DNA from: Neospora caninum Liverpool
Taxonomy: Eukaryota > Apicomplexa > Conoidasida > Eucoccidiorida > Sarcocystidae
DNA: 64,000 nucleotides
NCBI RefSeq assembly: GCF_000208865.1
Contig: NC_018390.1
Location: 2,404,790-2,468,789, forward strand
Reading direction: 5' to 3'
The translations under genes and the position numbers were made by a program. Numbering within the stretch: the first letter of the stretch is position 1; every line of letters starts with the position of its first letter. Below, piece by piece: positions 26,101 through 39,200 of the stretch. The notes below the pieces were generated by a model that saw only the letters and a list, made by a program, of their open reading frames with translations, was not told the DNA's origin and did no database searches.

Positions 26101-29100
26101 GAGGCCTGACCTGAGCTGCCCGTCAGATTGAACCAACAATTCTTTCTGCCGTTCGCTTGGGTGCAGAGAACTTGCCGCTGGCCTTGAACAGCGGCACGAC
26201 GTCTTTAACGGTAGATCCCTGTATCCGAAGCAGTGCGACTGTGCAATGTTCCAGGGTGATTTACTCCAATTTGCGGCAAGTTTGCGAACTGCTCTTCGAT
26301 AACGTGAAGACTGAGCGCTGCACGAAGACACTCACGTTTCATGTTCTCAAGTCCCTGACAAGGCTCTCAAACGTTCCTGGAAGCAAATTGTCGGTAATCC
26401 GCTGGGAATGCATCATTCCAAGCGACAGTCGCAACACCAGCCCTCCGCTACACAAAGTGCCGACGCACCTTTCGCCTTATTTTGTAATACGTCTGTTTGC
26501 TCCGCAACGTCCACTCTTACGCCAGCCTTCAACTTTTAACTCGCATCCATGCGCAGCCATGACACTTTCCCTACACAGACGCTGAACGCCAGGTGTCGTC
26601 ATAGAACGCCTACCAGGAAACAACTAATTATGCAGAAAGTGCGTCACTGAATCTTCCGTGAAAGCAAAACAAAGTGGCTCCAGCTTGTATCAGCCACTCC
26701 GTTCGTCCTACGGACTTCAGTGACGGAAGCCTGGTCTCTGCTCTTGCGGACCCAGGAAAACAACTCGGTTACTGGAAGGTGACAAAGAGATAGCTTCAAC
26801 TGAGACTTCAACGTCAACAGGAGATGCCCCCGTGGATGCTCGCTTTACAAATCGCTGACAGCGATTCGCGATGCTTAATTCCAAACAAGCAGCTGTGTAT
26901 ACGTATATAACGTAAGTTCATGTCCGGTGCTTCCTCTGCTCGGAAATGTTTGTGTGCCTGCAGTCAGCGCTTCGTGGAACAGAGCTTGATTCCACGACCA
27001 CTGCTTCTAGACCTGCTCAACCTTCTGGGACAGTATTCGACACCGAGCGTTGTCGCTAAAACAGACTCTCGAGAAATTCTGAGGAAACCACCCTCAGACG
27101 TCGCTTGTGAATCCGAACTTCCCGTCCCTGAAGGTCCGGGAAACACGTCCCAGTTAAACCGCAGAAGTTCCTCTTTGGATCTCGAGGACAACCTGAAGGA
27201 CCCGTGGGGGAGAGTGCTAGACGATCAAGAGTTGCTGAACTGCGTCGTCGAGGCACTAATTTCGCTTTACCGATTGGGTGTACTCAAGGACGTGTTCGAT
27301 AAGGAAGCTATGGAAAAGCAGTTTTTGCCTCTATTCGCATCCTCGTCGAACTCAGCAGGCTCAATTGTGTCCCTTTTGTCATTGGCAAACTGCCTGTGTA
27401 TCGAACCCGAGCTTCTCGACTGCTTTTTGGCGAGGCCAATCCTGATCGATATTGCAACGAGCATTACAGAAGGCGGTATCGAGGATGAGCATCTTTACAC
27501 GCAAACCGCTGAGCTTCTTCGAGTCGCCTTGCTCCACGAGGAGGCACGAGAGTAAGCATGCCGCACGTCAACGCATTTCGTGGGTTAGGAATTCCGTTCG
27601 GCCAGGAACAAGTGCACTGCACATGAGCTACGGAGAGCATGCTGAAGCGGCCTCCGGATACAGCCTTGGACTCTCTCGACGAGCGACCCAAAATATATTC
27701 TAAACTGAATGGAGGCCGCACGTATAGCCTGAGGGGGCGATCATGGTGGACAGCTGTAAGAAGAGAGAGCACCAGCGCTTTTTTGTTGTCGAAGGGGAAC
27801 GCTCGTGGATGTTGCACCGGGCATTTTAGGTTCACTAACGTTCTCGGGATTACGGTGCTCTTCATGTACTGACGAAATGTGGCACGCAAACGACATATGC
27901 TTGGCAATTACTGAAATCTTCTGGAGGGGACGAGTCCCCCCAGGGTGTTTCCTCGGAGTTAGGTTCCGCCAATGAAAAGTGTAGTATAGTACCTTATCTG
28001 CCTGACCCTAGTACGGAGGACCCTGGAGAAGCTACGCCGCCAGACTCATATTTGAATTTGGCCCGTACGTAACTATGTCGGCGTCGCGGAGCGCCCGTTG
28101 TTGCCGCACAGAGGAGGGATGTGACAGATATATATCAAATGACACGAGATTTGATACGGTGAAATGCCTTCACAAATGCCTAGTATTCAGTCAGCACATC
28201 AACGTAAATATTCACTTCCATCTGCACTGACATAATATTTTATATCTACAACTAAGTGTATGCTGGTATACGTTTACGTGTATGTGCTGGTACTCGCCAC
28301 AGAGTTTCATATCGTCGCACATGAATCGCACTCCGCTGGAGACAATAGCACGTCAAGTGGCCTCTCCGTGTTGTGTTGTATTCCAAAACAATGCAGCAAA
28401 GTGGTGGCGAATCTGGTTATCGTCGACAGCATCTTCAAGATCATTCGAACGCCCTTGTACCCCCCAGCACAGACACGGGCACTCTTCGCTCTGCACAGCA
28501 TATTAACGAATGAAACGATCCTGAGGACCATGGCTGCAGAAGACTTCGTTCCAACGCTGTGTGACATCGCCTTGTCAGGCGGGAGCAAAGACGTGCAGCG
28601 AGTGGCTGCCGGGATTTTGAGTACAGTTGTTGTACGGCCTACTTGCCGCGACGTCGTTTTAACGGGTTCTTCCCTTCAAGCCGTCCTTGGGGTCGTGCTG
28701 GATTCGACGATGCCTGAAGTCTACTCGCAGGTCCTCTGGGCGATATCGTATTTGCCGCTCTGCGACGAGTTTGTACAGCCTCTTCTTGAGAACCACGTGA
28801 TCGAACGTATGAAGCAGATAATGAATGAAGAGCATGTCGGAGTGCAGACGCAGGCCCGCGCTACGGTTGTCCAACTGAGTGCTAATCATCAGCTGCGCAG
28901 CCGCTTCATTGAGCTTGGTTTCCTCCCGCTTCTTGTCTCCCGGACTACCACGCGAGATTTATCATGTTGTGAAGCCAGCCTCCACGCCATGCAGACCCTC
29001 AGTGATACCCCAATGCTGTCGGCAACCCTCCTAGACCTCGGGGTAGAAGTCAAGCTTCAGGAAGTCCTCCACAAGTGTCTCCAACATCAGCATAAATCCA

Positions 29101-31027
29101 TGATACCCTCCGAAGCAGAAGCGCCTCTGAAAAACCAACAGCTCCAAGAACGACAGCAAGTTTGCTCGGTTGCGGACTCCTCATGGGCATCTGAAGAAGC
29201 CAGTTTTCCAACGGAAGCAACTTCTTCTCTCGGCATGCCTCGCGAGCTAGAAGCCGTACGTTGTGCAGCCCTAGAGTTGCTCTGTCAACTGTCGCGTCAT
29301 GCTGTTCAAGGCCAACTGGCCCTACTGGACGATGCAACAGTGACCATGGTTATCGACTGTATGGCTGGCACCCATATTCGAACCATCGAAGAGAAGAGAT
29401 CTGCAGCGACATTGCTAAGGCTGTGGGCAGGAGGGGCAAGAACAAGAAAACTGTTTCTTGCTCACAAAGGTGTCGAAGTACTGCTACGCCTTATTCTATC
29501 CACCGAAGATCCTTTAGTCATGGAACAGCTCGCATGGTGCCTTGGCAATGTAGCGAAGGGAGAGGGCAGTATGGAAGTGGAAACTCAGCTGGCCGAAGCT
29601 GGAGCAATTGACGCGATCCTTTACTACAGCAACTCGATGCACGAAGGAGTGCGGAACCGCGCCCACTGGGCACTAGGTACCCTGCATGGCGAGACGCTCA
29701 AGTATAACACCCTGCTAGCAAGTAGGAGCAGTGAGGCATTAGGACTCCCTGAGCATCACTGCCGCCACCGAGAGTCGCTCCGACGAAAATGGGGCCTCCA
29801 AAACGAACGTGGCGTTGCAACAGTAATTGCTCCTCTGACTGAGCAAACAACGAGGCACGGTGTTCTAAATATTCCCACCGGTAGCATGAACCTTTCTGCC
29901 GGCAAGCGGTTCCACGGAGCAGATGTCTCGAACGCATCGTCTGCCGAAACGGCTGGACTGCCTGACACAACATCTAGCGAGAAAAAAATGCATCGACCCA
30001 GCCATATCGGAGATCAGATCTCAAGGAAGTGGATTCCAGCTGAAGACCCTCACGGGTGAGGCAGGTGATATGAAGGACTCTGGATACACCGCAGCCGCAG
30101 TCTAGCGCCTCCCAGCTGGTGATCATGCTCGCTTGGAGCCACCACAAAGATGCAGTCATAGGACCTCGCGCAGTCCAGCGTTTCCTAAAGGAAGAGGCAT
30201 ACTGAGACGTCAGGAAACCATGCCGCTGCAGCACTTGGTTTACCTTTCTAGTGGGATTGGAAACACTGGTAAATCGAGTAGCCCTCAGATACGCAATTGT
30301 AATGCACATTTAGTTAGGATATCGCACGGCTACTACACGTAGATGAACCAAACACTGTAGGTGTCGTCACGCCCATGTCGGTTTTAATGTCGAAAATAGT
30401 TCCTAGGCAATATTCTGTCACCAGTTACAGACGAAATGCAGTAGATTTTGAAGCAGGGAGGCCGTGGAGTCGAGCGCCACACTGTACACGTCGGATTTGC
30501 TTGGGGTATTCTGTAAGGATCCTCAGGGTTTACCTCATACAAGACTTTACGATGGATGACTTACAAGGAACAAAGTTAAGAGTTGCGTACGCATCATCCA
30601 TATATGACTGATGTGTGTGTTCAACATGCTGACTGACTGCAGATTCCTATCACCGGAAGTAACCGACTCGCCGTCTGCTTTCACATTACAAATTAAGGCC
30701 GACCTGTCCACAATGAAAACTTCTCGCACCGCCACTTCCACACGGGATAACATCTCCGTGCAAAAGCAGGGAATGACAGGAGCGCCAGATTTACAGGCCG
30801 GGACCCGCGTATCCCCAGAAAACCATGAGGAACCACGGAGGATTTCGTCCCTCCCTCATGATGACTCTCTCTCATCACATTCCCAGCTGCCCTCATGTTC
30901 TTCATCTGACATAATTGGAAGTATACTCGATGCAAAGCCGCGTGTTGTACAGCAACACAGAGAACAGCATGAGTCGGGAAGCCCCCCTGGAAAAGATGCT
31001 CGCAAGCGATTCGTTCGCATCCGGTAA
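20259..31027 (+). CDS. Large armadillo-type helical-repeat protein (about 1891 residues)
   Basis: Exons: 20259-20542, 20942-21075, 21337-21666, 22714-22976, 23271-23597, 24012-25448, 25814-25884, 26192-26393, 26968-27551, 28397-30055, 30643-31027; all phases agree. The first about 140 residues are charged and acidic (EETEEELARQEEDDEDD). The rest is mostly paired helices of the ARM/HEAT kind, for example EKLMVLKYIRHLVLNSD, ALLWESATIANLAKNP, LNAAWAFVFLSLQK, VYSQVLWAISYLPLC, MEQLAWCLGNVAKGEG and GVRNRAHWALGTLHG. Such solenoids bind other proteins; importin-alpha-like repeats are the closest pattern, but no importin-beta-binding domain is evident. The C-terminal about 250 residues are Ser-rich and probably disordered. 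The stop CGG TAA at the end overlaps a possible GTAAGC donor, so a further exon is possible. The start is the only ATG before the acidic region in a reasonable context. The donor of exon 4 (GTTTGAG) is the weakest. Confidence 0.85.
23083..23113. repeat. (AT)n microsatellite
   Basis: An AAAT-led run of alternating A and T of about 25 bp lies in the fourth intron of the armadillo gene (between exons ending 22976 and starting 23271). Confidence 0.9.
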
Positions 31028-33296
31028 GCATTGTTGGGCTCTTTAAGGAGGGCATACTGTAGTGAGCAGTTTTCGTAGCGTCCGCATTTTCAGGTTGCAA
31101 TGTACTTTGTCAAGGAGGATGTTGAAACGATACGGCGCCAGGCACTGTTGCGCCTCGCAATGTCGCAAAACCTCTATTACTCTGGCAAAATGAAAGAGGT
31201 GTATAGCGGGCAACCCTACTATGAACCAGCATGTCATTTTTGGGTAGATAAAAGCAGCGTCAACTCTCGAACCTAATTTGGCGCACGATAAGCGAAGACG
31301 TTCCCTTAGGTGAGTCCGGGTAGTAAAGATACGATTGTCGGCGACAAGACATTTGGTCGCCGTACACTAAGCGGAACGGCCTGAGAAAGTCAGCAGCCTC
31401 CCCAGCGACAGTCCGGATACGTCCTCCGTGCTTCGATATTCGGATAAGTACAGAGCTTTCGCGTGTCCCTGCATGAATTAACACATTTGTCAACGTCGGT
31501 AAATTCTGGCTGCTGCCCTCCAACCAGGTTACCAGACGAGTCCCTTTGATGAAGGCGCGCGTCATTCCCAACTAAGGAGAGGACGTCTATTGCATGTAGG
31601 CTTCAAGAAGACATATCGCATATGTTGGCACCCCCTATTACCTTTTTCCTGAAATACGTTCCATATCTCTGGTACCCTGTTGATTGGTAACACGGTTTTG
31701 GTCGGAAAGGATCTATTCACCGGACAAGTCTCGGGTAACGGGAGTGGGAAAGGCGGCCACAGGACCGTACTCAAAATGGTTTTAAATGTAGCGGCCCTTG
31801 TTGGAGAACGCTTCTGAATCTCGACTAACCCAACATTCACAAATTCTTTACTGTGTTTGCAAGGTATTGCTGGCACTTTTTAAAAAGCGTGGCCAACACA
31901 GATTCTACACTATCGTTCAGGGGGATCATCGAAGTCAAGACTATGCCCACGTTCCACAAAAATGTCTGATACAGGCGCGACTCCTGCGTAATATCGGAGC
32001 GAGCGGAAACTCGTCGTCGCTGCAGAGAGAACATTATTTTTAATTTTTCGCCTTTCTTGGCAACATAATCAGGTCCGTAGCGTCTATGGCATAGTGCTCT
32101 CCTCGTAGCATACCGCGTGCTTTTCCGGGGCTGTTCCATGTGACGCTTGCCGATATACCCTCTCAAATGTGTATACATCGTACGTATTACCAGCCTATCA
32201 CTGCTCACCTACGGAGAGACATATGTGCGTTCATGGGCTCACTGGTGAAACGTTTCCCCCGCCAAAACGAAAGCATACCGAAGAAGGACCGGCTAGCATG
32301 TAAAGCCTTTTGCCCATTTCCTGATGATGCAAGAAGGATGAGCTTTGCTACCAAGACGTTTTTACGTTAGGCTTCAAGGGGATCCTCAAGCAGCGTAAAT
32401 TCGTTTACACAGGCTTCACATCCTGCCGTCATACCTACGGTTGATAGGCAGAAACGGGTTTACCGTGGGTATGAGGAAAGGCGTCTCGTCAGACGGACAT
32501 TGTTTACAGTGGTTAGGAAACAGGAGACGTTGTCGACAATAGTTCCGAGGTGTTTTGTACTTGACCAATTTGCAAGGGAAACTCGACTTCCTTTGAATGG
32601 ATACGAAAACTGTCCAAAACGACGAGAAAAAGGAGTCCAGGCGCATCATGTCGCGTTTCTCTCAAACACCCTCTCCAGTTCCACAATGGTATAGCCAGAA
32701 GACATTCATGGATTCAGAAATATTTGCACTATCTCAGGAGCGTTCCACTGGAAAGTAAAGGGTTGAGTTACCGGCGTTGAGCAGCAGAACGCAACATCTT
32801 TGAACTAGGGGATCACCCGCACTGTATAACTGATCATGTGCGTTCCAGATTTTATCACACCTCGGCCATCAACAAATGTAATGGTAGCAGCTGCAGATGC
32901 CGGTCTTCCCAATGGGGTTTCGCGGGGCCAGACTACCGCCGGAACCCTCCGTTCACCTCTGGGCAACAGGTGAACCGCAGTGGTGGCCGGCGAATACCGT
33001 GCCTGTTGCATCACCTGGTTGACGGCGAGATTGTGGGTTTGTGGCGCGAGACGACGGGTACAGAGGGCAACAGGAACGGAGGGTCTTCTTACTTCGTTCA
33101 TGCTGGACCCTTCCTGATTCAGAGCATCCACATGTCGTTGCTATGTCATGATGGTTTTGCCACCGGTTTCGCACCCAGAAGCGTCCTGAAAGAATCGTGC
33201 CCCGTCTGAGCGAATGCACAAGGGAGCAGGTCTTCTCTTCTTCAACAGCGCTGATCCAAATAGAATACGGCCAATTTTCGGCCTGCCGTGCCTCTG
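31028..33296. other. Convergent intergenic region, about 2.3 kb
   Basis: It lies between the stop of the armadillo gene (plus) and the stop of the kinase gene (minus). Both strands hold only short frames without splice support, and no repeats or RNA genes were seen. It is probably the two 3' UTRs plus spacer. A last exon of the armadillo gene could hide here if 31026 is a splice donor. Confidence 0.45.
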
Positions 33297-36200
33297 TCAG
33301 GAAATAGGCGCTGACTCTAGCCCTGTAGCAGAGAGGCTACACGTCCACCAGGGATGCTGAAGAATCTCCGCTAACGTCACGCGACGGGTGGGGTCAGGAT
33401 CCAGGGCACCCTGAGCGCAACATGAGGTGGACCAGAGGCCTCACTGTGGACGTTTGGAAGCCCGTGCATGATTCAGGAATCGTTTTTTTGTACGCAGATT
33501 CAAGGTGCAAACTCAGGCGTGCTGCCAAGGAGTAAGACAAATGACAATGCGGTTGGGTAACCACAGAGTCCCGGAGCAAAAATCATGCCAAGCAAAGGCC
33601 CGCACAAAATCATTGGTACCTTGTCTGCCCCCGCTTCTTCCAGGGGATCTTTTAAATGCTCCTACCATGCTACAGGAGCCTTCATGGAGTCCCATCATAT
33701 ACGTGTTGTATTTGTAGACACTGATGTTGGCGTGGAACATATAGACAAAAGGATCTCTGACAGACAGAGGAGTACCTTGAGCAGATGGCGAAGCTCAGGT
33801 GGCCAGCCATCGCAGTCGGTGAAGATGCTGAACTCGAGTCCGCACTGTAGCAAGTCATTGTACCTGAGCAATGGCACGATCGGCAGACACCTGCTACCCT
33901 ACTCAGCGTTGTGACACACCACCTAGCTTGAAGAGAATTCGACCTTTAAAGTTTTTTCGGGCTTGCTGAAACCCATGAGACAATGGACGCAACGGAACCG
34001 GGGGGGATTGGTCATTGGACACAAACGGCGACGTTGGGCATGCAGTGCTCGCCAGCGATTACCCTTAGCCGTACCGTACTGAATGTGGATATGCCCCGTG
34101 AGCGCAGTGACACACACAGACGCGCTAAAACCACAGGCATGTACCTATGAGTTTCAATAGATGCGGCAAGGGGGAGTTCCCATGGTAATAAATAGGAAGC
34201 AACTGGTTAAACATTCTTCATTCAACCTTAAGGAGCCTTCAAACCGAGCCGAGTCGGAAGAAGGGCTAGAATACTTACTGGGTATCTTGCCGTGGATCGG
34301 AGCAAGTCCAGATGGCTCCTTCTGCCCAGATCCAGAACATAAGGACTCCTAGCATATAGATATCAGCCTTTCGTACGTCGAAAAACAATTCAGCGGCATC
34401 AACCCCTACAGAAAGATCGATCGGTTCACGCAACGGTCCTAGTAACGGCGCGCCGGGTTGGGGGGGATCTTTGAGGTACAGAGGCGGAGGCGGTCGCCCG
34501 GTAGTAAGAAGAGGTTCTCCAATTTGAGCGAACGGCGCCGTGATTCCCAGAGCCCTGAGAATATAGACGATTCTCCAGCATTCGGGCGGCATATAGGGGC
34601 CCTTCGCGACTGTAGGTTCGCAGCTGAGGAACGGCTGCGCCGCGGAGGAGGCTACCGAGTTTTCTGGCCCGCAATCCCCGAAATGTGCCTTGAGGATGCA
34701 CGGGGGCAAGCGAAAAGGAGAATGATTGAAGAGAGGCGCAGCTTTCGCAAGGTCACACACCTTCAGCTGCACGCGCCTGGCCGACCCGCCGGACAATTTT
34801 GCTGATGGAGTTGTGGATGATCCACAGCTGCCACGTGCACTCAAACCGAATCCTGCCTGTGGAGTGATCGAGGAAGGGAGCGCTTCTGTGTACGCGTGCA
34901 CTAGAATGTTTTCGGGCGTCAAGTCCAGATGCGCAATCCCTGCTGAATGGAGAGCGACAAGAATCTGTGTTACGGAATATTGCAGACTTCGTTTAGACGC
35001 CGGGGTGAAGACCTGAAAAACAGCACACACAGACCGCAGAGCACGGCCTGGCAGCCAGTTTACTTCATATCTGGGTGTTGAACAGATTCCCATTCGCGGC
35101 ACAGCGCTGCGTCCAACAGGTGTGCGTTGAACCATAATGCGTCTGGTAACCAAGGTCACACCGCCCCCCCCCCCCCCCCCCCCCGAGATCGATGTAGGTG
35201 AACGCACACACACACACACGAGCACACATACATGCCGCCTATGTTTGCATCTCCGCAAAACTGCGTCTGGGTCACTGGAAGCACTCTACGGAGAAGAGGC
35301 GTCACCGTGTGCCTTAATGTTTTATCCACACTTCAGCAGCTTCCCAAAAGGCACTTTCTGGCTGTTTGGAAGGTACACTCACCTCTGGGTCTGCGTTATC
35401 AAAGAAATCTAGAAGGTCCCCTTGCCCGAAACCCTGGTTCACTAGAACAACACGACTCGTGCTCGAAGCCGGTTCTGGGACTTCGGATTCACCATGGCTG
35501 CCGTGGATACCCTCTAATCCATTTCCGTCCTCATGGAGAACCGCGAGGAGAGGCGCAGCGCATGGCGGGCCGAAGTCTGTGGCAGTGGCACAAGCGCACG
35601 ACATGGTCCTCTCGTTTGCGGAGGAAGGCCCAGCGACGCTTGTGATCGAGGGGGGGAAGTGGATTGAAAGGCAGATTGCCCGGGTCACCAGACGAACCTG
35701 TGCGATCAGGTTCGCCCGATGTCTGAAGCGAGTAACTATTTCTGGAGGCCGATGCGAACAGGCATATAGGGGACATGTGCATGGGGCATGTCACTAGCTC
35801 ATCCACAAAAGGACGCTACGATGAGCACCAGCAGATATCTGTGACTTCATGTCGACGTCGCTTACGAGGAACCACTGGCAAGTGCAGGTTCGGTTGGAGC
35901 GCCCAGCGATGTATGCTCACTTTTACAGTCATATTATGCATAGAATGAATGATCGTGTTTTTGTGCATCCAACCTGTGAGAAAAGCGGAGAAGGCAGCCT
36001 CTCCAACAAAATTCTCTCCGTCGGTCAGAAAGAATCCTTTGTATCTCTGGGTCAAACGCCACTGCTGCTCCCAGACCGCAGCAGGGATCTTCTTGATGAA
36101 AACTGCACGGCCTGAAGGCAGCCTGCCTTTCCACATTCGCTGAGAAAACAAAACGAGCAAACGAAAAGTCGACAAAGTGTCGTACAGCTTCTGCGGTGCG

Positions 36201-39200
36201 CTGAAGAGCTTGCACCCCGTCCCTTGGTTGCTCGGCATTCGCAAACGGCGCGCGCGACGTGATGCTTGTCCGGCAACATTATCTTCAATACAACTTAAGA
36301 ACACGCACCTCCACGAAGTGAAGCCAGCGGCAGTCCAAGAGAACAAAGGCGACGATTAAACATGTCTGAAAACGTCTCACCTGACATCGCGTCGTTGTCG
36401 TCGAGGCACCCATTGTGGGAACGACTTGCAGTCTCCAGCGGTCAAACGGTACCCCGTCAAGGCCGAATTCCTTCGCACTGCTTGTGCGTCGCGAAACGAG
36501 CTCCCGACAAAGATCCCACACGGGGAACTGCGCCGATCTTTGGAGAGATACCTCTTGCCCGATTGAATTTACAAGAACCGAGGAACGCGCCGTGGCACTG
36601 CCGTCTGTTTCTGGAGCTTCCCCGTGCCTCCACGCTTTCGAGACCTTAACCCCGTGCGTGCCTGATCTCCGGGAATTCTTTTGCTGTGGAGCGCGTTCTT
36701 CGCCACCATGATGCTTCGACAGCCCATCAACTGCAGAGCTGCTTCGCTCCCGCAACTCCTTCCCTGTGTCTCCACGGGCTGCTCCAACTCCAGCACGAAA
36801 ACTGCCTCCCCGGGGATCTGGACCGTTGTCTATCGTTCCAGGACCGCGGCTGTCACTACAAAACGGGGCTACCGTGGGTCGGTGCCGAGCATTATCGTCA
36901 CGAGGCGAAGCATCCCTGCTCTGAGGCGCCTGAGCAGGAGCTGGCGACACAGGCGACAAGCCTCTCAGTACCGCTGCAATGCGGGAGTCTACGTGCATCC
37001 ACAGCGCAGTCGAAGGTTTTGGAAGTGAACTTAGGCAGTTTCAGCGCATCCTACTCAGTACTGTGTGTGCATTTCAATAGACTTGAAACTCGCAAGGCGT
37101 CACGCAATGCAGCTGTCGAATAGAGTGTCACCGGGCGCTACCTGCATTCGCAGATAGGGTACGCTTTTGTCGAGCGATGCCGATACATGAAGACAAAACG
37201 AGTGAGAACGATTCTGAACGGGAATCCATGTTGCTGCCGATGACGCCCAGAGACGCCAGCACAGGACGATATTCGAATCGGTCGAGGCCAAGGAATTTCC
37301 GCAGCGCCTAACCGTACGTGCAAGTAGTCACACAACAGGAAAGATGAGCTCAGCAGTTACGGATGTTCGAGCGGCCGTGGTGCACTGTGTGGCTACGCGC
37401 TACCCTGATCGCCGGGATCTGGCGAAGACGACTGTGGCGAAGACGACTGTGGCGATGGTCCTCTAATGCTTACCTGGTGAACCTGCCGCCACAGCATCAG
37501 CCCTTGCGGCGGATGCAGGGACAGTTCTCGGATCCACATGTTCCGCGTTTTCGCCCGGCCGAGGTCTCCGGCGACCAGGTGAAATAAACGGCAAGCCCCG
37601 AGCTGCTCGCGCAGCTGAGGCGCCCACTGCCGACGCAGATGCAGCTAGTGCATGCCCAGATCGTCCTACCGCTTCGTGGGCTTTTGTAGCTGCGGCGCCT
37701 GCACGCATGTGTATGTGCTTGGCTCCAGCGGCTGGCGACAACGACTCCCTTCTCGTCACGCTTTCATTCAGAGCCGGGAACGCTGCCGCCGCTGTAGAGG
37801 CTGCTCTCTGCCTGGCAGCGGCCACGGCTGCAGCAGCCGCAGCCACGGGCACAGCGCGCCTTCGGGCCTCGGCGAGGTCTTTGGCGCTCCCTGCAGCAGC
37901 CGCAGACGCCGCCGCTGCAGCGGCAATCGCGGCGGCTGCCCGTTCGGAGGCAGCGGCTATTCGCGGAGAGGTCGAGGCGCATCTTCGCGCAGCTGCGACC
38001 GCGTGTGCCGCCGCGTCGGCGGCTCGGCGCGAAGCATCGACGGCTCGCGGAGACACAGAAGATCGTGCTGCAGCCGCCGCCCTTTCAGCTGCAGCCATGG
38101 CGGCGGCTGCAGCTGCTTCCGCTCGAATGCGCGCAGCCGCTGCTGCCGCACGTGGCGTGAGAAAAGGAGAGGACCGTGAGAGGGCCATGTCGCTTCTGAC
38201 ATTGGGGGTGATCTGGTTGGGGAAAACGTGACCGAGGACAAGCGCGGAAGTCTCTGGAGGTAATGCAGAGGCAGCGGCAGCGGCGACCGGAGAGAGAGAC
38301 GGCAAGACGTCGGGAGGGGGAGCCTCGCCGCTCTGGCTCGTGGCTAGGGGCGTGTGAACGGAGGCCGTAGAGGCACGGAGATCTACGGCGCCTTTTTCTG
38401 GTGTCGAAGGGGATGGAGGAGAAAAGGCCTTGCCAGTGTGAGAGGCGTGGTGAGGCCGGAAAGGGACTGCTGAGATGTCATGGAATACATTGTGCTGGTT
38501 CCCAACGACTCCTGACGCCGCTGATGGCGTAACGCATCCGGCAGGAGGATGCGAGACGAGGCGTGGCAACCGGCAGACTCCAGAGGGTTTCTGTCGCGTG
38601 GGGGACGTAGTGGGAGATGAAGAGAAAGGCAAACCAACAGGAGACCCATCTGTGGAAATCACAAAAAAGAGCAGAAGGCAGAACGGCGCTTGACGCTGCA
38701 ACGAAACATTAGATACTTATGGCAGTGCTCAGGCTCTCGGATCAACTCAGGTTGCGGCTCCACTTTTGAATTGCAGGAGCGTGATCTTTGCTTCGCACAG
38801 AAGGCCGGGTTTACACAGCGCGGCGCCAGACCTAGAACAAACGCCCAACTCTATTCTACGGCCCCTAAGTTGTTCAGGCACACCGCCTGCCGCCGCCGCA
38901 TCTGAAAGCTACCATCGTCGGTCGACTCCTTCTGCGAGCTATTGAACCGGTAAAGTCGAATCCGAGTCTCGTGCCGTCTCTGAGAGCAGCTCCCCAGAAC
39001 ACAGGTGCATCGGTTTCCTACTTACTACCAGGAACCTGAAGCGCAGCGGATGACGCTGCAAGATCTCCTGTCTTGTGCGCTTCGTCAGCCGCGTTGACCG
39101 CCTCGGCTGAATGAAGGGTCGCAGCCGCAGCTGCAGCCGCCGCCACAGCCTCTGCAGCAGTCGTCGGCGAGATGTTACCACGAGAGGGATGTTTAGCGTC

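Noticed and set aside
26168..26258. Alternative reading frame of the exon near 26.2 kb starting right after GTGCAG
   Set aside because: It fits the previous phase but meets a stop soon after. The frame entered at 26192 stays open, is helix-rich like the rest of the armadillo protein and ends at a phase-matching donor.
37707..38231. Plus-strand Ala-rich frame of 174 codons
   Set aside because: It is the complement of the Ala-rich coding exon of the kinase gene. Mixed GCN codons on one strand produce Ala/Ser/Arg-rich frames on the other, and there are no splice sites or start context supporting it.
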